Assembly: GCA_023333565.1 (NCBI GenBank)
Contig: JAJKFH010000921.1
Coordinates: forward strand, 248,001-312,000
Source of the DNA: Puffinus mauretanicus
Taxonomy: Eukaryota; Chordata; Aves; Procellariiformes; Procellariidae
DNA length: 64,000 nt
Direction of reading: 5' to 3'
Shown here: one piece after another, positions 24,801-38,393 of the stretch
Numbering within the stretch: the stretch's first letter is position 1
Layout of the letters: each line of letters begins with the position of its first letter
Notes under the pieces: model-generated
Told to the model about the DNA's origin: nothing
The model's input: the letters and a program-made list of their open reading frames with translations, nothing else
Databases searched by the model: none
Made by a program: the position numbers and the translations under genes

Positions 24801-27270
24801 AAGCTTGGGGGTTTCCTCTGAACTTTCTCCAAACTCCTTGATTTAGGCTGAACAGGGCTGCAAACCTCATGAGCTAAACCCTTCTCAGGAGATTTCTGGA
24901 AGTTCCTGTTCTTCTTGGAAGTATCACAAGAGGGCTTAGTTTTATTGCTGCTATTTGGCATTACAATTTCCAGTATGGTCAAACCTAGGAAGGCCAAAGG
25001 CAATGAAAGAGCAGAGCTAACAACTTTTTTAGAGCATCATAAAAGGCTGAATTCAGGTTCACACTAATAGTGTTTTAGGTCAGTCTTATTCTGGGCTCAT
25101 ACAAGCGGGTCTTCGTAGTAAGAAAAAGATTAAGTCTTCTCTTAAGAGCAGTTCAGCCAAATAATAAGGCATCTTCCAACATATCTCAAAGACCCTGGTA
25201 GCTTGTTGGTGGGTAAGGAAACAAGAGAGGACTGTATGGGTTTCCAAAGTCCTTTGTTGATAGCATATACTTCTATGTATGCGCTATCTGTCTGGGACAA
25301 TTTATCATCAGGCCATCATTTATATTCAAGTTAACTGGAACAAAGTACTACAATAGCTGACTGAAGAAGTTCCTCCACCAACAACTCACAACCCCCTCTC
25401 TGCATTTCATTTATTTACTCAGCTCACCCCTAACATGCTAGATAACATAGATGGGATAACACATGCTGGGTGCTGCAAACACTAATCACCATCCATTACA
25501 CATCACCTGCTTTTTCATCCTTTGTGACTTTGTTTTCTTCATCTATTGAAATGTCACAACAGTGAATTTAGAGTCCTTTGGCATAAAAGGTTTGCTGGTT
25601 TGACACAGGGCCAGAGCACATTCCTGGCCTCAAAGTAAGGCCACAGACTCTGGTACTAGCCACCTGTCCACAAAGTGAAAAAGTCTTATTCATTAAAAGT
25701 AATGAGGTGGATTTAAGCTAGCCACCTGCCCTAGAGCTATAAAGGGGCTTTCGGTTTGGTATTTCTGAGTTAACAAGCAGAGAAAGAGGACAGATTAGAA
25801 ACAGTTAGTGATAAATGTGGCCCTTAAAACAGGTTTTGCTATCAAGCCTCTGCAGTGGCATCTTTTCTATCTGGTCCTATAGTTATCTGTCCATCCTCAG
25901 CCACACAGAGAGGTGTGGTGTATCTCAGCATACATGAAGGGTTAAGCCATGACCTTCTCAGTGTGGCCACCATGAGGTACATCTTCCATCCCATAACTCC
26001 CTGGTATCCAGAAATCTAACACTGCCAGAGCACAGCAGACTTCCAATACAAGAATGCGGTAAAGTGTTGACAGCAAAGCACCTATCCAAACCCAAAAATT
26101 CACAGTATCTGGGAGGGCTGGAAAAGGCTGTAAAAGCTTGCTCATAATTACTTCAGGAATTAAAGGTTCATTTTCTTGTTTTTGAAGCAAATACAGTGAC
26201 AAAGAACATTTACCACCTAAAGCGCACTTATCAGAATCCACTGGTTCAATCCAAATTCTGTTGATTCTAGGGAGTCTTACTCCGCTCTTCACTAAACCGA
26301 GGTGACAGATGCGATGGACTGAGGTGGCCAGAATGGCACAGGAGGTCAGGGTGACCCATGGACAGACTCCTTGCTCCCTTCTTTGTCCATCTGTCTCCAT
26401 TCAAGCAGTTCCTACTTCTCATGGACAGGCAGAGTCAGTCAGAGATGTGCAGGACACATACAGATGATTATGAGAAAAAGAAAAGAGCTGTCTGTTTTCA
26501 CATCTGCTGAGACCAGCTGCCCAAAGCAAGTCCAGATCCCAGACATCAGCTGGTGCAACAGCCGTGCTCCATCATCCATCTCCTCTGCCACAGCCCAGGC
26601 GGAAGCTATACGCTGGAGACATTTTATCATATGTCATAAAAGCCTTGGACAGTATCTAGATACTTGTCTTTCTTGAAAACAGAGAAGCCTAGAAGTATAC
26701 TAAAAAACCACAAATTTATCCCCAAACTGGGGAAGATTAATACTCCTTCAATTCCCATATGAAGACAACTAGTAGGAATCCCCAGCACAGATTACACCCA
26801 GGGGATGATGCTAGCCCTGAGCCAACCCCATCACAGCTATTATTCAGGAGAAATGCTCTGATCCCAGCAACACAAGTTATTTACACAACAGCTGAAGAAC
26901 ACAACACGCACTGCACACAGTCCCTGTGTTAACACCACAGCACTTTGACTGGAAACTGTGGATAAACTCAAGTAATAACTCACCACAAAGCCACTACAAT
27001 TCTTTGCAAGAGGCCCGAGTATGGCCTCACATCACCACTCTGTCAGGGGCAAACAGGCGTCGATTAGTGCCACACAGGCCAGATCACCTGAAGCCAGAGC
27101 AAGAATTTGATGCTGCATGAGATTTCCCTACAATATGCTGCACTTTAACTGCACTCACATATACAGGGAGCCGTGTGCTTATTATTTTATTTGCTTGCCT
27201 GTTTCTAGAGGAAGGGGGAAGCTTCCCTGCAAGCCATCGCCTTTATCCTGACATTTGGCTTTTGTGAAAG
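21860..27270. other. Gene-free stretch, single-copy DNA
   Basis: A modest GC rise occurs at about 22400-23400, without a CpG-island pattern strong enough to call. Frames up to about 166 codons (23094-23594, plus) have no recognised domain. A short 5S-rRNA-like stretch lies at 23506-23537 but is too weak to call. A poly-A and purine-rich tract lies at about 24410-24470. No transposon is recognised. Confidence 0.55.
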
Positions 27271-27279
27271 CAATTTTGG

Positions 27280-27640
27280 ATTGAGCCTCAAACAATGATT
27301 CTCGCTGTTATGCTTGCTCTTTTGTCTCCTTGGACACATTGGCAAATTCGCTTCAAGCTAAGGCATGAATTTAGCAGGGTATGAAGGGAGCAGTTAGTGC
27401 AGCGAGACAGCTGGAGATGGAAAGCATGCAGTGTGTCGCAGTTTTTAATTGTTTCTGCTGTCAGAAAACAACCCAAGTACAGTAGCTCATAATATTTCCT
27501 GCACAAAATCCTAATCATTGCCTGCATGGGATCCATCCACTGGCAAAGCAAAGACTTTCCCAAATTCTGTATTAGATTGAAAGTAAGCATCCATAGGATT
27601 TTGTCTTGTCCCACCTGCCTACATGGATGATGAGTGAAAG
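27280..27640. promoter_or_regulatory. Candidate conserved noncoding element
   Basis: The stretch has the texture of vertebrate conserved noncoding DNA: no repeats, AT-leaning, with motif-like blocks such as gtttttaattgtttc, cctaatcattg and acattggcaaattcgc. It is also stop-free on the minus strand across 27288-27662 (124 codons), with no recognised protein family. Conservation cannot be tested here, so the call is a hypothesis from composition only. Confidence 0.2.
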
Positions 27641-27661
27641 CTTTCAAGAATTCACACCTCA

Positions 27662-29680
27662 TACCAATCTGCCTTCAGAAAAGAAACATTTCTAAGATCC
27701 CAAATAAGCTTTTTTTTGTTTTTAGGCTGTAACACTTTGCACTGCCATAGCAATTCTAACCAGAAGATAAGAGCATCTACTTCGCACTTACAGAGCACTT
27801 CACATTTTTGGTGTAAATTACTGCAAGGACACCTGCCTACATCCTTGGGTTCGTACCTCTCTCTCTCCAGTACGAGCCTAAATTTAATAACATGCAAATA
27901 AGACTTTCCACATTTTCTGAAAAACTTGGACCCATGCTGTAGTGACAAGGTTGCCCCAGCTGTGAAAAGGATGGGCTTGAATCCTCTCTGGTGGAAAAAT
28001 GGATAGAACAGACCTCCCTGAACTCCACGGACGCTGGGTATGAAGGAAACATGCCTCAGCAGAGTCACAGAAAAGCAAGGGTGAATGTACGGGGAGGCTG
28101 AGAGCAAATCATGAGCACCTATTTTCAAAAGGCAGATCTGGGCTGGGAACCATACACAGGACCCATCTAACCACAGGACTCAGTCCCACCCAGGGGACCA
28201 GAAGCACTGACTCCATATATCTGATACCTAATTCTTCTGGTTCCAGGCAGCACTCAGAAGAAGTGAAAAGTCCTGATGTGCAGCCCTTTGGCTGCAAAGC
28301 CCACATCTAAGGCTCGATATGGCTTACTGTCTTACACAGGCTCATTTCAATCCCAGGCTGTGCAGGAGGCTGGGATACCAACCAACATACAATGGTGCAA
28401 ACCTGCCCTAACACAAGCAAAACTCAGGCTGGAAGTGAGAGCTGAGCCGCAAGACTCCCGGGAGCTACTGCCGTTCAGCGTACTTGAATGGGAGCAGCAC
28501 CACTACAGGCAGAAATCTCTGCTTCCAAGCACAAGATTACAGGGGTCACACTGGGTATATTATTCCAGATATTTTGAGAACTGAAAATCTGAGAAGAGCA
28601 AAGTATACATACAAGAGTCAATCGCAGCCACAAATCCAAGCATTTGAACTTATAACCAGCTTTTTTGTGTTCATAAATTAAGCAGGGAGAAGCAAGATCT
28701 TTGAAGATTTTCACAGAAAATGTTATTATGGGTGAAAAAAAAAAGAAAGAGCAAATTTCAGGCTAGGATTGAACTTTTTGAACATATGCTGTTTCAAAGG
28801 ATGGGAGCAATCTTCCAGTTTTCATGATTTTACCTAGCCAGCCATTTCACAGAACTGGTACAGGGAATACAGAAGGTAGCCTGTGAGCCCAGAGGAATGA
28901 AGAACCATGAAAGGGTTTGAAGAAGGACTCTCCTTAGCACAGACTGGGAAACAGCCATATACTTCAGCTTCACAATTAGAAAAAGTAGGATCTCACAGTA
29001 AGACTAATGGACATTTATGTCAGTGGTGTTCTCTCTCTGCAAACATTTGCTCCTGTTGCTATATACGTTTGAATGCAGGAAACCCGCTTGTAAAAGTACT
29101 TGGCCACCACCTCCCAGGGGAGAGGGCAGAGCCGCACTCAGCAAGAGTCACAGGAGTGGGCAACCGAGGTCCAGAAAGCACCAGTGTCATGGGAGACTCG
29201 CTGCCCGGGCAGGCGCTCACACCAGACTCACAGCACTGCCCAGGGAGATGCTCATCCATCACGGTAACTACGACTCCACAGTGTCAAATCCTCTACTTTC
29301 TGGTGAGGCTCCTCCGGTTCTCCACTGAGAGTCCCCTTCCCTGCTGATGGCAATAACGCTAACAAGGAAATCTATTCCATATTTCAAAATACGTTCACTT
29401 CGGTCAAGTTTTTTCCCCAGCAAGAAAAGACAACATCCTGGGGTTTGTTCCAACACCTTGAGAGAAGTGATTCAACTCCCTATATTTTCATGCTAATAGA
29501 CTTTTTTTGCTTCAAAAATGTTAATCTATTTAAAAGGTCACTTTTATTTAAAAAAATTCTTCATGAAAGGTTTCAGAGTGCCTTTGACATTGGATTACAT
29601 CATGTTTCCTCTGACATCTGAGTCACAAAATGCTCAGAGCAGGATTTCCAAGGCTTCCCTTTATTTTCTGTTCCCATGAA
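27662..29680. other. Gene-free stretch, nothing specific seen
   Basis: Frames on both strands are short and unassigned, the longest about 158 codons at 27652-28128 on the minus strand. An A-rich run lies near 28735-28750. A perfect octamer (ATGCAAAT) at 27892-27899 is within chance expectation for this length of DNA. Confidence 0.5.
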
Positions 29681-29741
29681 TTCCACTCCCACTGCGATCA
29701 ATAGGATTATTGCCACAGGCTTCAACAGGAGAAGGGCTGGC
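29681..29741 (+). repeat. Fragment of palindromic ancient repeat
   Basis: The blocks ccactcccactgcgatcaat, ggattattgcca and ggcttcaacagg follow the layout of the sauropsid repeat whose centre reads actcccattgaaatcaatgg, then a ttgccattgacttcaatgg segment. Copies of this type form hairpins when intact. Here the ends are lost. Confidence 0.4.
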
Positions 29742-30254
29742 AAATGCTGAACACATTTGAAGGCCCTAACCTCAAAGTCAATATTTTCCAGTCAAGAAAA
29801 TAGCACTTCGGTTATCAATGAATATGTCAAACAAGAGGCCCATTATGAACAAAGCAGGCTGGTAAATGATCCCAAAAGAAAAAAGAAAAGAAATAATACT
29901 ATAATGTAACGTGTTCCCTACAGCCCATGGCAGTTCGTTGTGATGAATTTGAGCTGGTTTAAGGTGCCCGTTAAGTGAATCAAGAATTAAAGCAGTATTT
30001 CTGAATATCTACAGAAGAAGGATGAAAGGGATGCCATAAGGCTGTCATGGTCTCCTGCTTGTACCCCAAAGCAGGATCAATTCTGCCTACGTCTTTCCTG
30101 CTAGATGTTTCTGAAGCAACTATTGAACACCTTCACTTGTTCCATGCCTCTTCCAAACTCCTCCAGAGCTTTGCTGCCTTCATGGCTGGACACTCCTCTC
30201 CTACCACCGACTGGTTACAGCCCCTCTTGTAATGCAAACCTAGAGCAACACAAT

Positions 30255-30410
30255 TAAGAAGTCCTCCTGATCCTCTTTACAATAGCTTTTGCACTCATGA
30301 AGTCTGTTCCTCCTGTCTCCTCTCAGTCTTCTCATCCCTAAATTAAAACACCAGAATTTCTTCTCTTTTATAGGTCACATTTTCCCAGGTCTTTCTAAGC
30401 ACTCACCCGC
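30255..30410 (-). mobile_element. CR1-type LINE 3'-proximal fragment
   Basis: The plus strand carries ctctcagtcttctc, then taaattaaaacaccagaatttc, then ttttataggtcacattttcc, then aggtcttt. This matches, in order, the antisense of the CR1 segment that reads in sense: gacctatgaggaaaggct, aactgggtttattta, gagaagagaaggctgagggg. The flanks out to 30620 may belong to the same insertion but are not recognisable. The relic is old and noncoding. Confidence 0.55.
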
Positions 30411-30419
30411 AGACTATTC

Positions 30420-33400
30420 TGGGGGACCAAACCTTTCCTGAACCCTTGACCATCAACCCTTGCTCAAAAAAAACACTCCAGCATTCAAAGCCAACAAACT
30501 CCTTACGCCAGCATTTCCCTTGATTTTCAGGGTTCAGCCCAATCTTTGAGCTAAAATCCCAGCATGATCGCTCCAGCAGTGATCTCCCTATTTTCCCCTT
30601 CAGTTTTGGCTACAACTAGGACATCTACTCTTTGAACTGTTTCAAAGAAGATCGGTCTGTCTAGAGCAGTACCTGCAGTTTCATGATTTCATGTAAAATA
30701 GCAAGGATATTTCTGAGGCAATTTGGACGTTTCACATGATCGCATAAAACTTTTTGGTCAGCACAAAACCAGTCAGGCCTGGAAGTGTGCAGTGGCAGCA
30801 GGATCAGTGCTCCTGCAGCTTAAAGCCCAGTGCTGTATGTTGTTACTTAAATGGAAGATTCTTTCAGAGCAGTATTACGGTTTAGGACTTATAGCTGAAG
30901 AGCTCTAATCCTTTCCAGTAGAGGCCAATGGTGCATGTAAGAGTATTAAACTTGGTATACATTAAATCCTAAACATTTCCAAGTTGCAAGCAGAAATAGA
31001 TCACAATCAAAGCCTGCATTCAAATATGCTTACTTGAATGAGCTCAAAATGCAGGGTCTGATTTCAGCAGAACTCTTCTCCATACATCGTGAGCTCCAGA
31101 TCTGGACTGAAGATATTAAATAGCAGTCTCAGTCCTTATCTTTAGCCCATCTGAAGATCAAAGAGAATTGGAAACAAAGCATTCCAAAGTACTGAAGTGA
31201 TACATTTGTAATGAGTTTCTCCTATTATTCCACACAGTTGGGATTTTTCAGGGGGCAAGGAAGGAGATTTTGGCAGCCTGCTAAGAAGCGACGATGGAAA
31301 CACATTTTAACACATTTTAATACTAATTTCCTTTCCTCCTCTCCCACTTTCTGCTCAACAAAACCACTGAACACATCCATGAAATTACAGGAGATACAAA
31401 TCCTTTATCCACAGTTTGCAGTTGTTGACATGCAAGTCCCTTAATATGTAAATAATTTGGGCTGGGCACTTTTTTTTCCCTTGTCAAAGCAGCATTGCTC
31501 AGCAGATAAACAGCAACAATGCAGCCTGTGTGATGGCCCAAATAATTAGTTCCTGCAACCAGGGCATCTTCTTGAAGCACCTCTTCACATCTAACTGATG
31601 GGGAGCAAGAAGGAAGGGGCTGCTCCTCAGCTGTAGGCAAGACAGTAACATGGCTGAGAACAAAATTCAACTTCAAATCATCTGCCCTTTTGAAAATTAT
31701 GTCCCTTGATCATGAATTAGTGTCAAGGCAGATGATAAGGGATGAAGCAAGGAATGAATGAGCAAAAGAGAGCAGAGTGAGGAGAGAGAAAAACAAGGAG
31801 ATTCTCCAGAGGCTTACGAGAATCATGCCGGTGAAGAGACTGTGCACACAAGCCATCTCCTTCTCAAAGTCTGCATTTTGCCAAAAAAATAAAAAGATCC
31901 TGATCCCTAGAAATGTTCCTGTCTGCTGGCTCCTAGAGATAAGGAAGCGATATTTCACAGTCTGACACTAATCATATTTGGGCATATTAACTAAGGATGG
32001 TCCAGGGGCTTTCTTTGCAGCATACATATTCCAAGTTCAAAGCGAGAGCTCGTTACTGTGCCTAAAAAATCCTCTTAACTCAGAAACACGAGACAAAGGG
32101 AGAAGAGAAAAAAAGAAAGGGAGGGAGGTGCTTGGTGGGGGGAGAGGAGTATCATTATCTTTGTATTGTTCTCCCTACCCAACCCCATCAGTGACGCCTC
32201 CTGCAGTGTTTTATGATGGGGGACGCTCCTCTCTTTTCCCCCCATCCATGAAAATGGAACAGGAGACTTGCTAACATGATATTCCACGGTTGTGATTTAC
32301 ACATCCCCGACTTCATTTCATCTAAAGGTACAACAGCCACTACGGAGCCAGCTCCTGGGGTGAAATCAGTGGGATTACCCCCACTGGAGACCCAGCCCTG
32401 TTTGCTCCTACAGCAGGATATTGCTCACCTGGCTCTGCTGCTCCCCCGGAGAGAGGTCACTGTCTGCCTCTCGGGCTTTGGCTCCTCATTCCAGCCTGCT
32501 GCCCAAGGCAAAAAAAAAACAACCCTTCACTAAAGCTTGAAACAGGTGGCCTCCTTTACAGGGACCTGGAGGCCAAAGCACAGCTAATGGCAGACTGGGA
32601 TGGAGAGCCAGAAGAAAACATGTCCCGGCGTGGACCAGCACTCGGGTCCCTCCATAGCACAGCCCATGCCATGATCGACCAACCCTCAGCTTCTCCCCCA
32701 GGCTGCTTCACTCCGTTTCAGCTTTGGCTCACAGGATATGAAGCCTATTTGAGCCCAAAAAGAACACACCTTTAACAATTCCAGTTAGCAGAGGAAGGCT
32801 TTATCAAATGTAGCCCTCTCTAAAATAACAGTCCTCGCTAAGCTCAGCCCATCAGTTTGTGCTGCATCTCAGTGACAGCCAAAGTGCTTGGCTCAACTAG
32901 ATCCCATCTGCAGGGCTCAGCAACGGATGGGCCAGGGCAGACCAAAAAGATAACATTTCAGCAAATAGTATATTAAAAGAGTGAATCAGTTTGGAGAAGA
33001 GCCAGGAAGGTCACTATGTTGAATCTCAACATTATCCAGAATGAATGTTTCAACTACCTTTTTGCCAAGCTATATTTTTAGTTGGAGGCTAACCTACTTT
33101 TAATGAGGAGGATGAAATAACCCCCATATGAACTTCGATTTGTTCCACCAATGACAATTCCCACATACTTAATTTTTTATTCTGCCATGCAAGCAAAAAT
33201 AAAACCCAGACTGCTGTTTACAGCATGAGGTGAAGCTACCACAAGAAAAGGACTTGCCACAAGTCTTTCCCACACCTCCCAAGCCCTTCTGAACACCTCA
33301 AACTATGTCCTGCAGACTGATCCAATTGTGGAATAGCTCTGCTGAACTTGGAGTTGCTCAAAGAACCTATTCATTTCACTGAGATTAAACAGCTACAATC

Positions 33401-36050
33401 GACCATTTCAGGAGCAGCACAGTTGGTCTGGGATTCTCAAAGAGCGGATTATTAAAGAGAAGAAAACCGATTAGGATTGAGCTAAAAATCCCACTGTTCT
33501 CTGGGGAGCTATACAGGGAAATGGCAAGAGGGAGGTGAATTTTTTTTTTTTTAATTACAATTGCTGCCTTTGAAGCATTCACATGACACCACCCATCACC
33601 GTGTCCGGATAGCAGCAGAGTTTGCTTCCACATGCTAAAACTCAAGGAGGTTTCATCTGAACCACCACCTAGGAGCTGGTTCTGCTCACTAGAGTAGACT
33701 CGTACTGCAGCCTCTGCCCCGCTCCTAAATGAAAACTAACTTAGTGGCTATACATCAGGATTTAACATATTCCCCGGTCAAGTCTAGGCTAATCCAGCAA
33801 TACAACATCCTCCCCGGGGCCCACACTGCTCATTCCCATAAATCTGGGTGTGTAGTAAAGCACTCTGAAAGGTATAACCTACATTTTTTTCCCAATGGGA
33901 AAACCCCCCACTACCCTACACTTATTACATTGTACAGTGCCACTCACATGCTGATCGCTCTCATTCGAAAGGTCAGCATTTCCCACATCAGCTCCCCCCA
34001 TTCCAAAGACCTCAGTAACTGGAAATTTTCAGGTTAGGGATGACTTTGGTTTTGTGTTTTCACTTCCCAAAGAAAAAGCCTTATGCCTTACCAAGCTAAA
34101 ATAAAATCATCATCTAGAGTCCATTTCCTCTATAGAAGATACACCCTCAGCTGACTACTGACCAGTTCAAAAGCTATAGGAACAACAAGGAGTATTACTA
34201 AACCTGATGGGGGGTTTTGAAAAATTGGGGGGGATTGCAGTTACAGAAGACACCACATGGCCACATGCCAGAAGGCTACAAGTGGCCCCTTGGTTTAATC
34301 CCACAGGGAGAAGACTACTCCTGTTTCCTTCTGTTTAAAAACCTACAACCTGAAATTCACTTCCTAACGACATAAGCCTGGACACAGCCATTCCTGTACC
34401 CTGAAGCTACATCAGCAGGCTGGACCTGGGCTATAGCCCCGCTCCTTGCCTCTTCCCTGCTCATGCAGCAGACACTGCAACGAACCTGCTGTGCCCTACA
34501 GTGAGCTGTGAGCACCTTCCAAGCTCCTTTACATTTCTGCTCATCAACTAGAGAACCAGTTTTACTGAAACCCAGCCTTACAGCTACACGGAATGCAAGG
34601 AATAAGATTAAAAGGGATTATGTGTTTCTTGCAAGCAATGAGGCTTGATAGCTCAGACAGGCATCGTCTTAACACATCCTCCACTTGGTTTGAATAGTTA
34701 TTACCCCCCAGCTCTTTGAGTACGAAGGTTTGTAGGGATGAGCCATATGCCATGCAATTAGGATTTCATTTCTGCTTATTGTTCACACAACTTGGAATGG
34801 TCTTTTGGATATTTGCAGGTTGCTGATATTTTCCTGTATCTTCAGGCAAGACTGCATGTTTAGTAGTAAACATCCTGGAGGGGGAAGGAAAGCCTTAGGT
34901 CCAAGTGGAATGGATGCTGAACCCAAACTTCCCTCCAATTTAAGCAGGGAAAATTTTCAGAATTAGGTTATCCATTACCAGAACACAGTTCCAGGCAAAG
35001 GCCATTCACAAGGTCCAGATGCCCTCAAAAACGGGACACAGGCTTTTGGTTCAGACTTTCTAGTCATTTCAGATTGAGTGTTCATCTGCATTGCAACAGG
35101 ATCCATGTGGTTAATAAATATAAGCAGTTGTACCAAATAAAATGCATGTATTTTATGAGACGTCAGAGGAACAGGTCTTTTTCAGGGGGCTGTTTCAGTG
35201 ATTCTTACTTGAGCAGAGACTTGAGGAATCCACAGCCAACCATTCCTTGACACAGCACCAAGATATCTGCACGACTGACTGCCCCACGCCAGTGAAAAAT
35301 GCCTGGAAGCACATACAAGGCTTGAGTGGACCTAATCCCAGCACTGCTCCTCGGCCGATCTTCACCTTATTCTAGAAGTTTAGCTGGACTGGATGGCTCT
35401 GCTCTCCATGGGGATGCAGCATTATCCCACCTTACTGCTGGAAACACTTCTCATTTTGCACTTCTCATATCCTAGAGATACATGGCCACAATGTATGTTC
35501 TGGGATCCAAAAATAGAAATGCTACTTTTAAAAGCAATATTTGCAGTGGCAGAACCAGAGACACCAAATGCTGCAGAATATCTGTGCACTCAGAAGCACC
35601 CCACATCCCACCTTCTCGTGTTATCTCCACCACAGCGAGGCATCAAATCCAGCCAAAGCTGCTTCTTCTTCCCTTCAGCAGAGGAATGCTGGAAAGGTAC
35701 AATCCTCACAATGGACGGATTGACACAATCAGAAGTAATTTAATTCATGTTTAATCTGCAGCTAATGACTGCAGGTTCCCTCCAACTCTCAGTCCCCTTC
35801 CAATTTTTCACTGGTAAATTGCTACAGTTTGCAGTTGAAGCTTTTCACAGTAGATTAGTTAACATTATGTTTTTATTAAAGCCGAAGTTAATATCCTTAT
35901 TCTCTGAAGGAGACCACTGGGGTTGTTGGAATTATTTTTTCCCCTTCAGTTTTTTACTAAGAGCCTTCTCTGCTGAGTTAGAAACACAGAGCCTGCAGAC
36001 CCCCAGCTGAAAGCTTAAGGGAGCCCCAAACAGTTACCTCTTAAATGATT
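30420..36050. other. Gene-free stretch, largely AT-rich
   Basis: I saw no gene and no confident mobile element. The segment 31300-31320 holds cacattttaa twice in tandem. A purine-rich tract lies at about 32090-32150 and a T-run at about 33540-33553. The stretch 33040-33240 has conserved-noncoding character, with ctatatttttag (MEF2-like) and no repeats. A possible weak palindromic-repeat remnant lies at 32345-32390 (gtgaaatcagtggg). Confidence 0.5.
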
Positions 36051-36055
36051 ATTTA

Positions 36056-36150
36056 CATTGGAATATAAAAATCACTCTGCTGGATCAGACTAGGGGCCTG
36101 TCTACCCGGTATCCTGTCTCTGATGGTGGCCAGCTGCTCTAGAGCAGGGC
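36056..36150 (-). mobile_element. CR1-type LINE 3' tail
   Basis: The plus strand reads gaatataaaaatcactctgc, then tggatcagac, then ggcctgtctacccggtatcc, then tgtctctgatggtggccag. I recognise this as the antisense of the sauropsid CR1 3' end whose sense form contains ctggccactgtcagagacaggatac, a tagatggacc-type block and tctgacccag. The plus-strand copy at 47660 shares the same order. The tail ends at the perfect palindrome CTGCTCTAGAGCAG (36134-36147). Confidence 0.7.
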
Positions 36151-36744
36151 TGGTCATAAGTTTTCTGTCAAAGCTTTACTGATAGATACATTTTTTTCAT
36201 TACATAACATTCTTCATAAAAAAGCAGCCTGCTGCCTACAGAAAATGTTGACTTTGCAATGAAAAAAACAGAGGTCTCTAACCTGCATGATTTTGTATTT
36301 TGGACATAAAGCTTTCCATTTCCTGATCAAAGATAATTGCTTTTCAGCGAAGAGTCAGAATTTTCTGGGAAAAAGATGTAATATGAAATTTTGTTCATAT
36401 TCATCAGTATTTTCCATTAAAATATTCCCAGTTTATAAAATATTCCAAGAATCTCTTTATAAAAATATCTTCAGCTCTGATCTGAAGAAATCCTCAAGAA
36501 TTGTCAGACAGAAAATTATGGTACAAGTTTCTCCATAGAAGTTTCTCCTAAACCTCACAAAGCCATGGCTACAATGCAATGGAGAATGATGTTTTCTGTG
36601 TATTATTGGCCTTTTCTAAACTGACTCAAAGTCAAAGATGTCACGGGACCCAGAGGAGTGCTGTTGGCCAAGCAACAGAAGGTGGGGATACCTGACAGAG
36701 ACAGCTAAGGAGGGGGTTAACATCTCTGCCACAGGCCATCCCCT

Positions 36745-36790
36745 AGACAAGCGGTTTTGAACCAGCCTGTGAATCCCCAGCGCTTAGAGT
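36745..36790. mobile_element. Possible hAT-type terminal remnant
   Basis: The block caagcggttttgaacc followed by tgtgaatccccagc resembles the terminal region of hAT/Charlie-type DNA transposons (cagcggttctcaacc, then gaccccc). Only about 40 bp is recognisable and there is no partner terminus in view. The call is weak. Confidence 0.2.
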
Positions 36791-36799
36791 TACTGTCAC

Positions 36800-38390
36800 T
36801 GAGCTCCTACAGGCAGCTCCAGATGCCCATTCAGGGCTAAAGCTCTGCTTCTTCCATGCCATTTCCAGAGCCTTCCCCCTGCTCCTTTCATGCTTTCCTT
36901 CCCCGTCTCTGCTCATGGCAGGACTGATGCCTCCAAGTCCGATGTTACATCCTGCTCTGTAGACCAGCACTGCAAACCGTCAAGAAGTGTAGCTCAAATC
37001 AACAAATGGCTGTTTTGAAGCCATTCGATCTGCGGAGGATTTCCATCCCACGCCAAGAACTCCTCAAGAGCTCCCTGCCTTCCGCTCCCGTTCTTCACAC
37101 ACAACTTTTGTGACATGAGAATCAGAATCAAACTGTGCCAAATATCTTGTGTCCTTTACACTGACGTAAATCACAAAAAACTCCTATAGCACCAGCCACA
37201 CCACTCTGATGTGAGCCCCGAACCAACATGTAGCACGTCCAGTCGACTCATCCCTGATGGCTGCTCCTTCAGCTGCTGGAGCGCCTTCACCCTTGGTTAA
37301 ATGTTACACAGATCAATGAATTGCCTCTGACAACTGGCTGCATGGATTTAACCCCCAGCCCATCCCTGGCAAACAGGAGGGGTGTCAGGATCATCCTTCT
37401 GTCCTGGGACACCGCACCGGGAAACGTATTAATGAACAGTCTGAGTCCATCCAGGAGAAGCAGCAATTGGCAACACAAGTAGAAGAAAAAGGATTGTCTC
37501 GGAGAAAGACAGCAGAGCCATTATCGTCTGGGGAGATTTAGGAGACAGCTCTAAATCCCACGGGGATCATATATTCAAGTTCATCTCTTCAATCAGGAGA
37601 GCTAGAAATTGCCTTTTTAAAAAAAAAAATTCATGCTGAACTGTCAAATAAGCATGAGATGAGGCTTGAAGAGAAAGCCTAATTTCTCTGGGCTCTCTGT
37701 GAAAGGAAGAGAAGCTGCCATACTGCACCAGAACACTTGTGAGCATGCTTCCTGCAGAGACATGGGGGTAACCTAGGGTGTGCAGGGACCAGGGCTTGCC
37801 AAAAGGTGCTGGAAAAACTCACACCAAGATGGACTTTGACGGAGAAAATAGCTTTTTCAACCCTAAAGTTCATTTTTACAGAACTTCTTTCAGTTTAATG
37901 AAAACAACTGGGGGAAATAGATCAGTTCTACAAATTTTTAAGTGTTTGTGCGTTTTTTTTTCCTTTGGCCTAACACTCAAACTCTGTGAGATGCTGAAAC
38001 CTGAAAAATATTTGTTCACCAGTGAAAACTGCAGAAATGGCACAGAAAAGAGTACAGCGACAGGCTTAGATCTCAGATCCCTTCCCACCTCCACAGCTAC
38101 CAGGACAGGAGGGCTCCGCTTTGCAGCCCAGGCTGGCCACAACTTCTAGACTTGCTCTCTCCATCCACAGCCACAAGCCCCATGCTGCAGTTCATGCACC
38201 GTCCCACAGCCCAGCTGCAGAGCTGACTCACAGACCAAGCCCCAAGCTGCAAGAGGACCACTAGGAATCGGTGACTTATGCCAGCAATATGTAGGTTTCC
38301 TGCCTCTGAGCCCACATAGGATGTGAATCACAGCACTAGCCAAACCCCAGGATCTGCCTCTCTCCAACCTGACACTCCTGTGCACCGTGT
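36800..38390. other. Gene-free stretch with one repeat fragment
   Basis: Apart from the fragment at 37117-37190 nothing is recognised. A T-run and A-run lie near 37615-37630. The reading frames (up to about 123 codons) have no recognised domain. Confidence 0.5.
37117..37190 (+). repeat. Fragment of palindromic ancient repeat
   Basis: The sequence gagaatcagaatc, then tttacactgacgtaaatcac, then aactcctatag follows the layout of a hairpin repeat containing gatcagaatctggcc ends and a tttacactggtgtaaatc, ggagtaactcc core. The match is degenerate, and I judge it by the order of three short blocks. Confidence 0.4.
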
Positions 38391-38393
38391 TTT

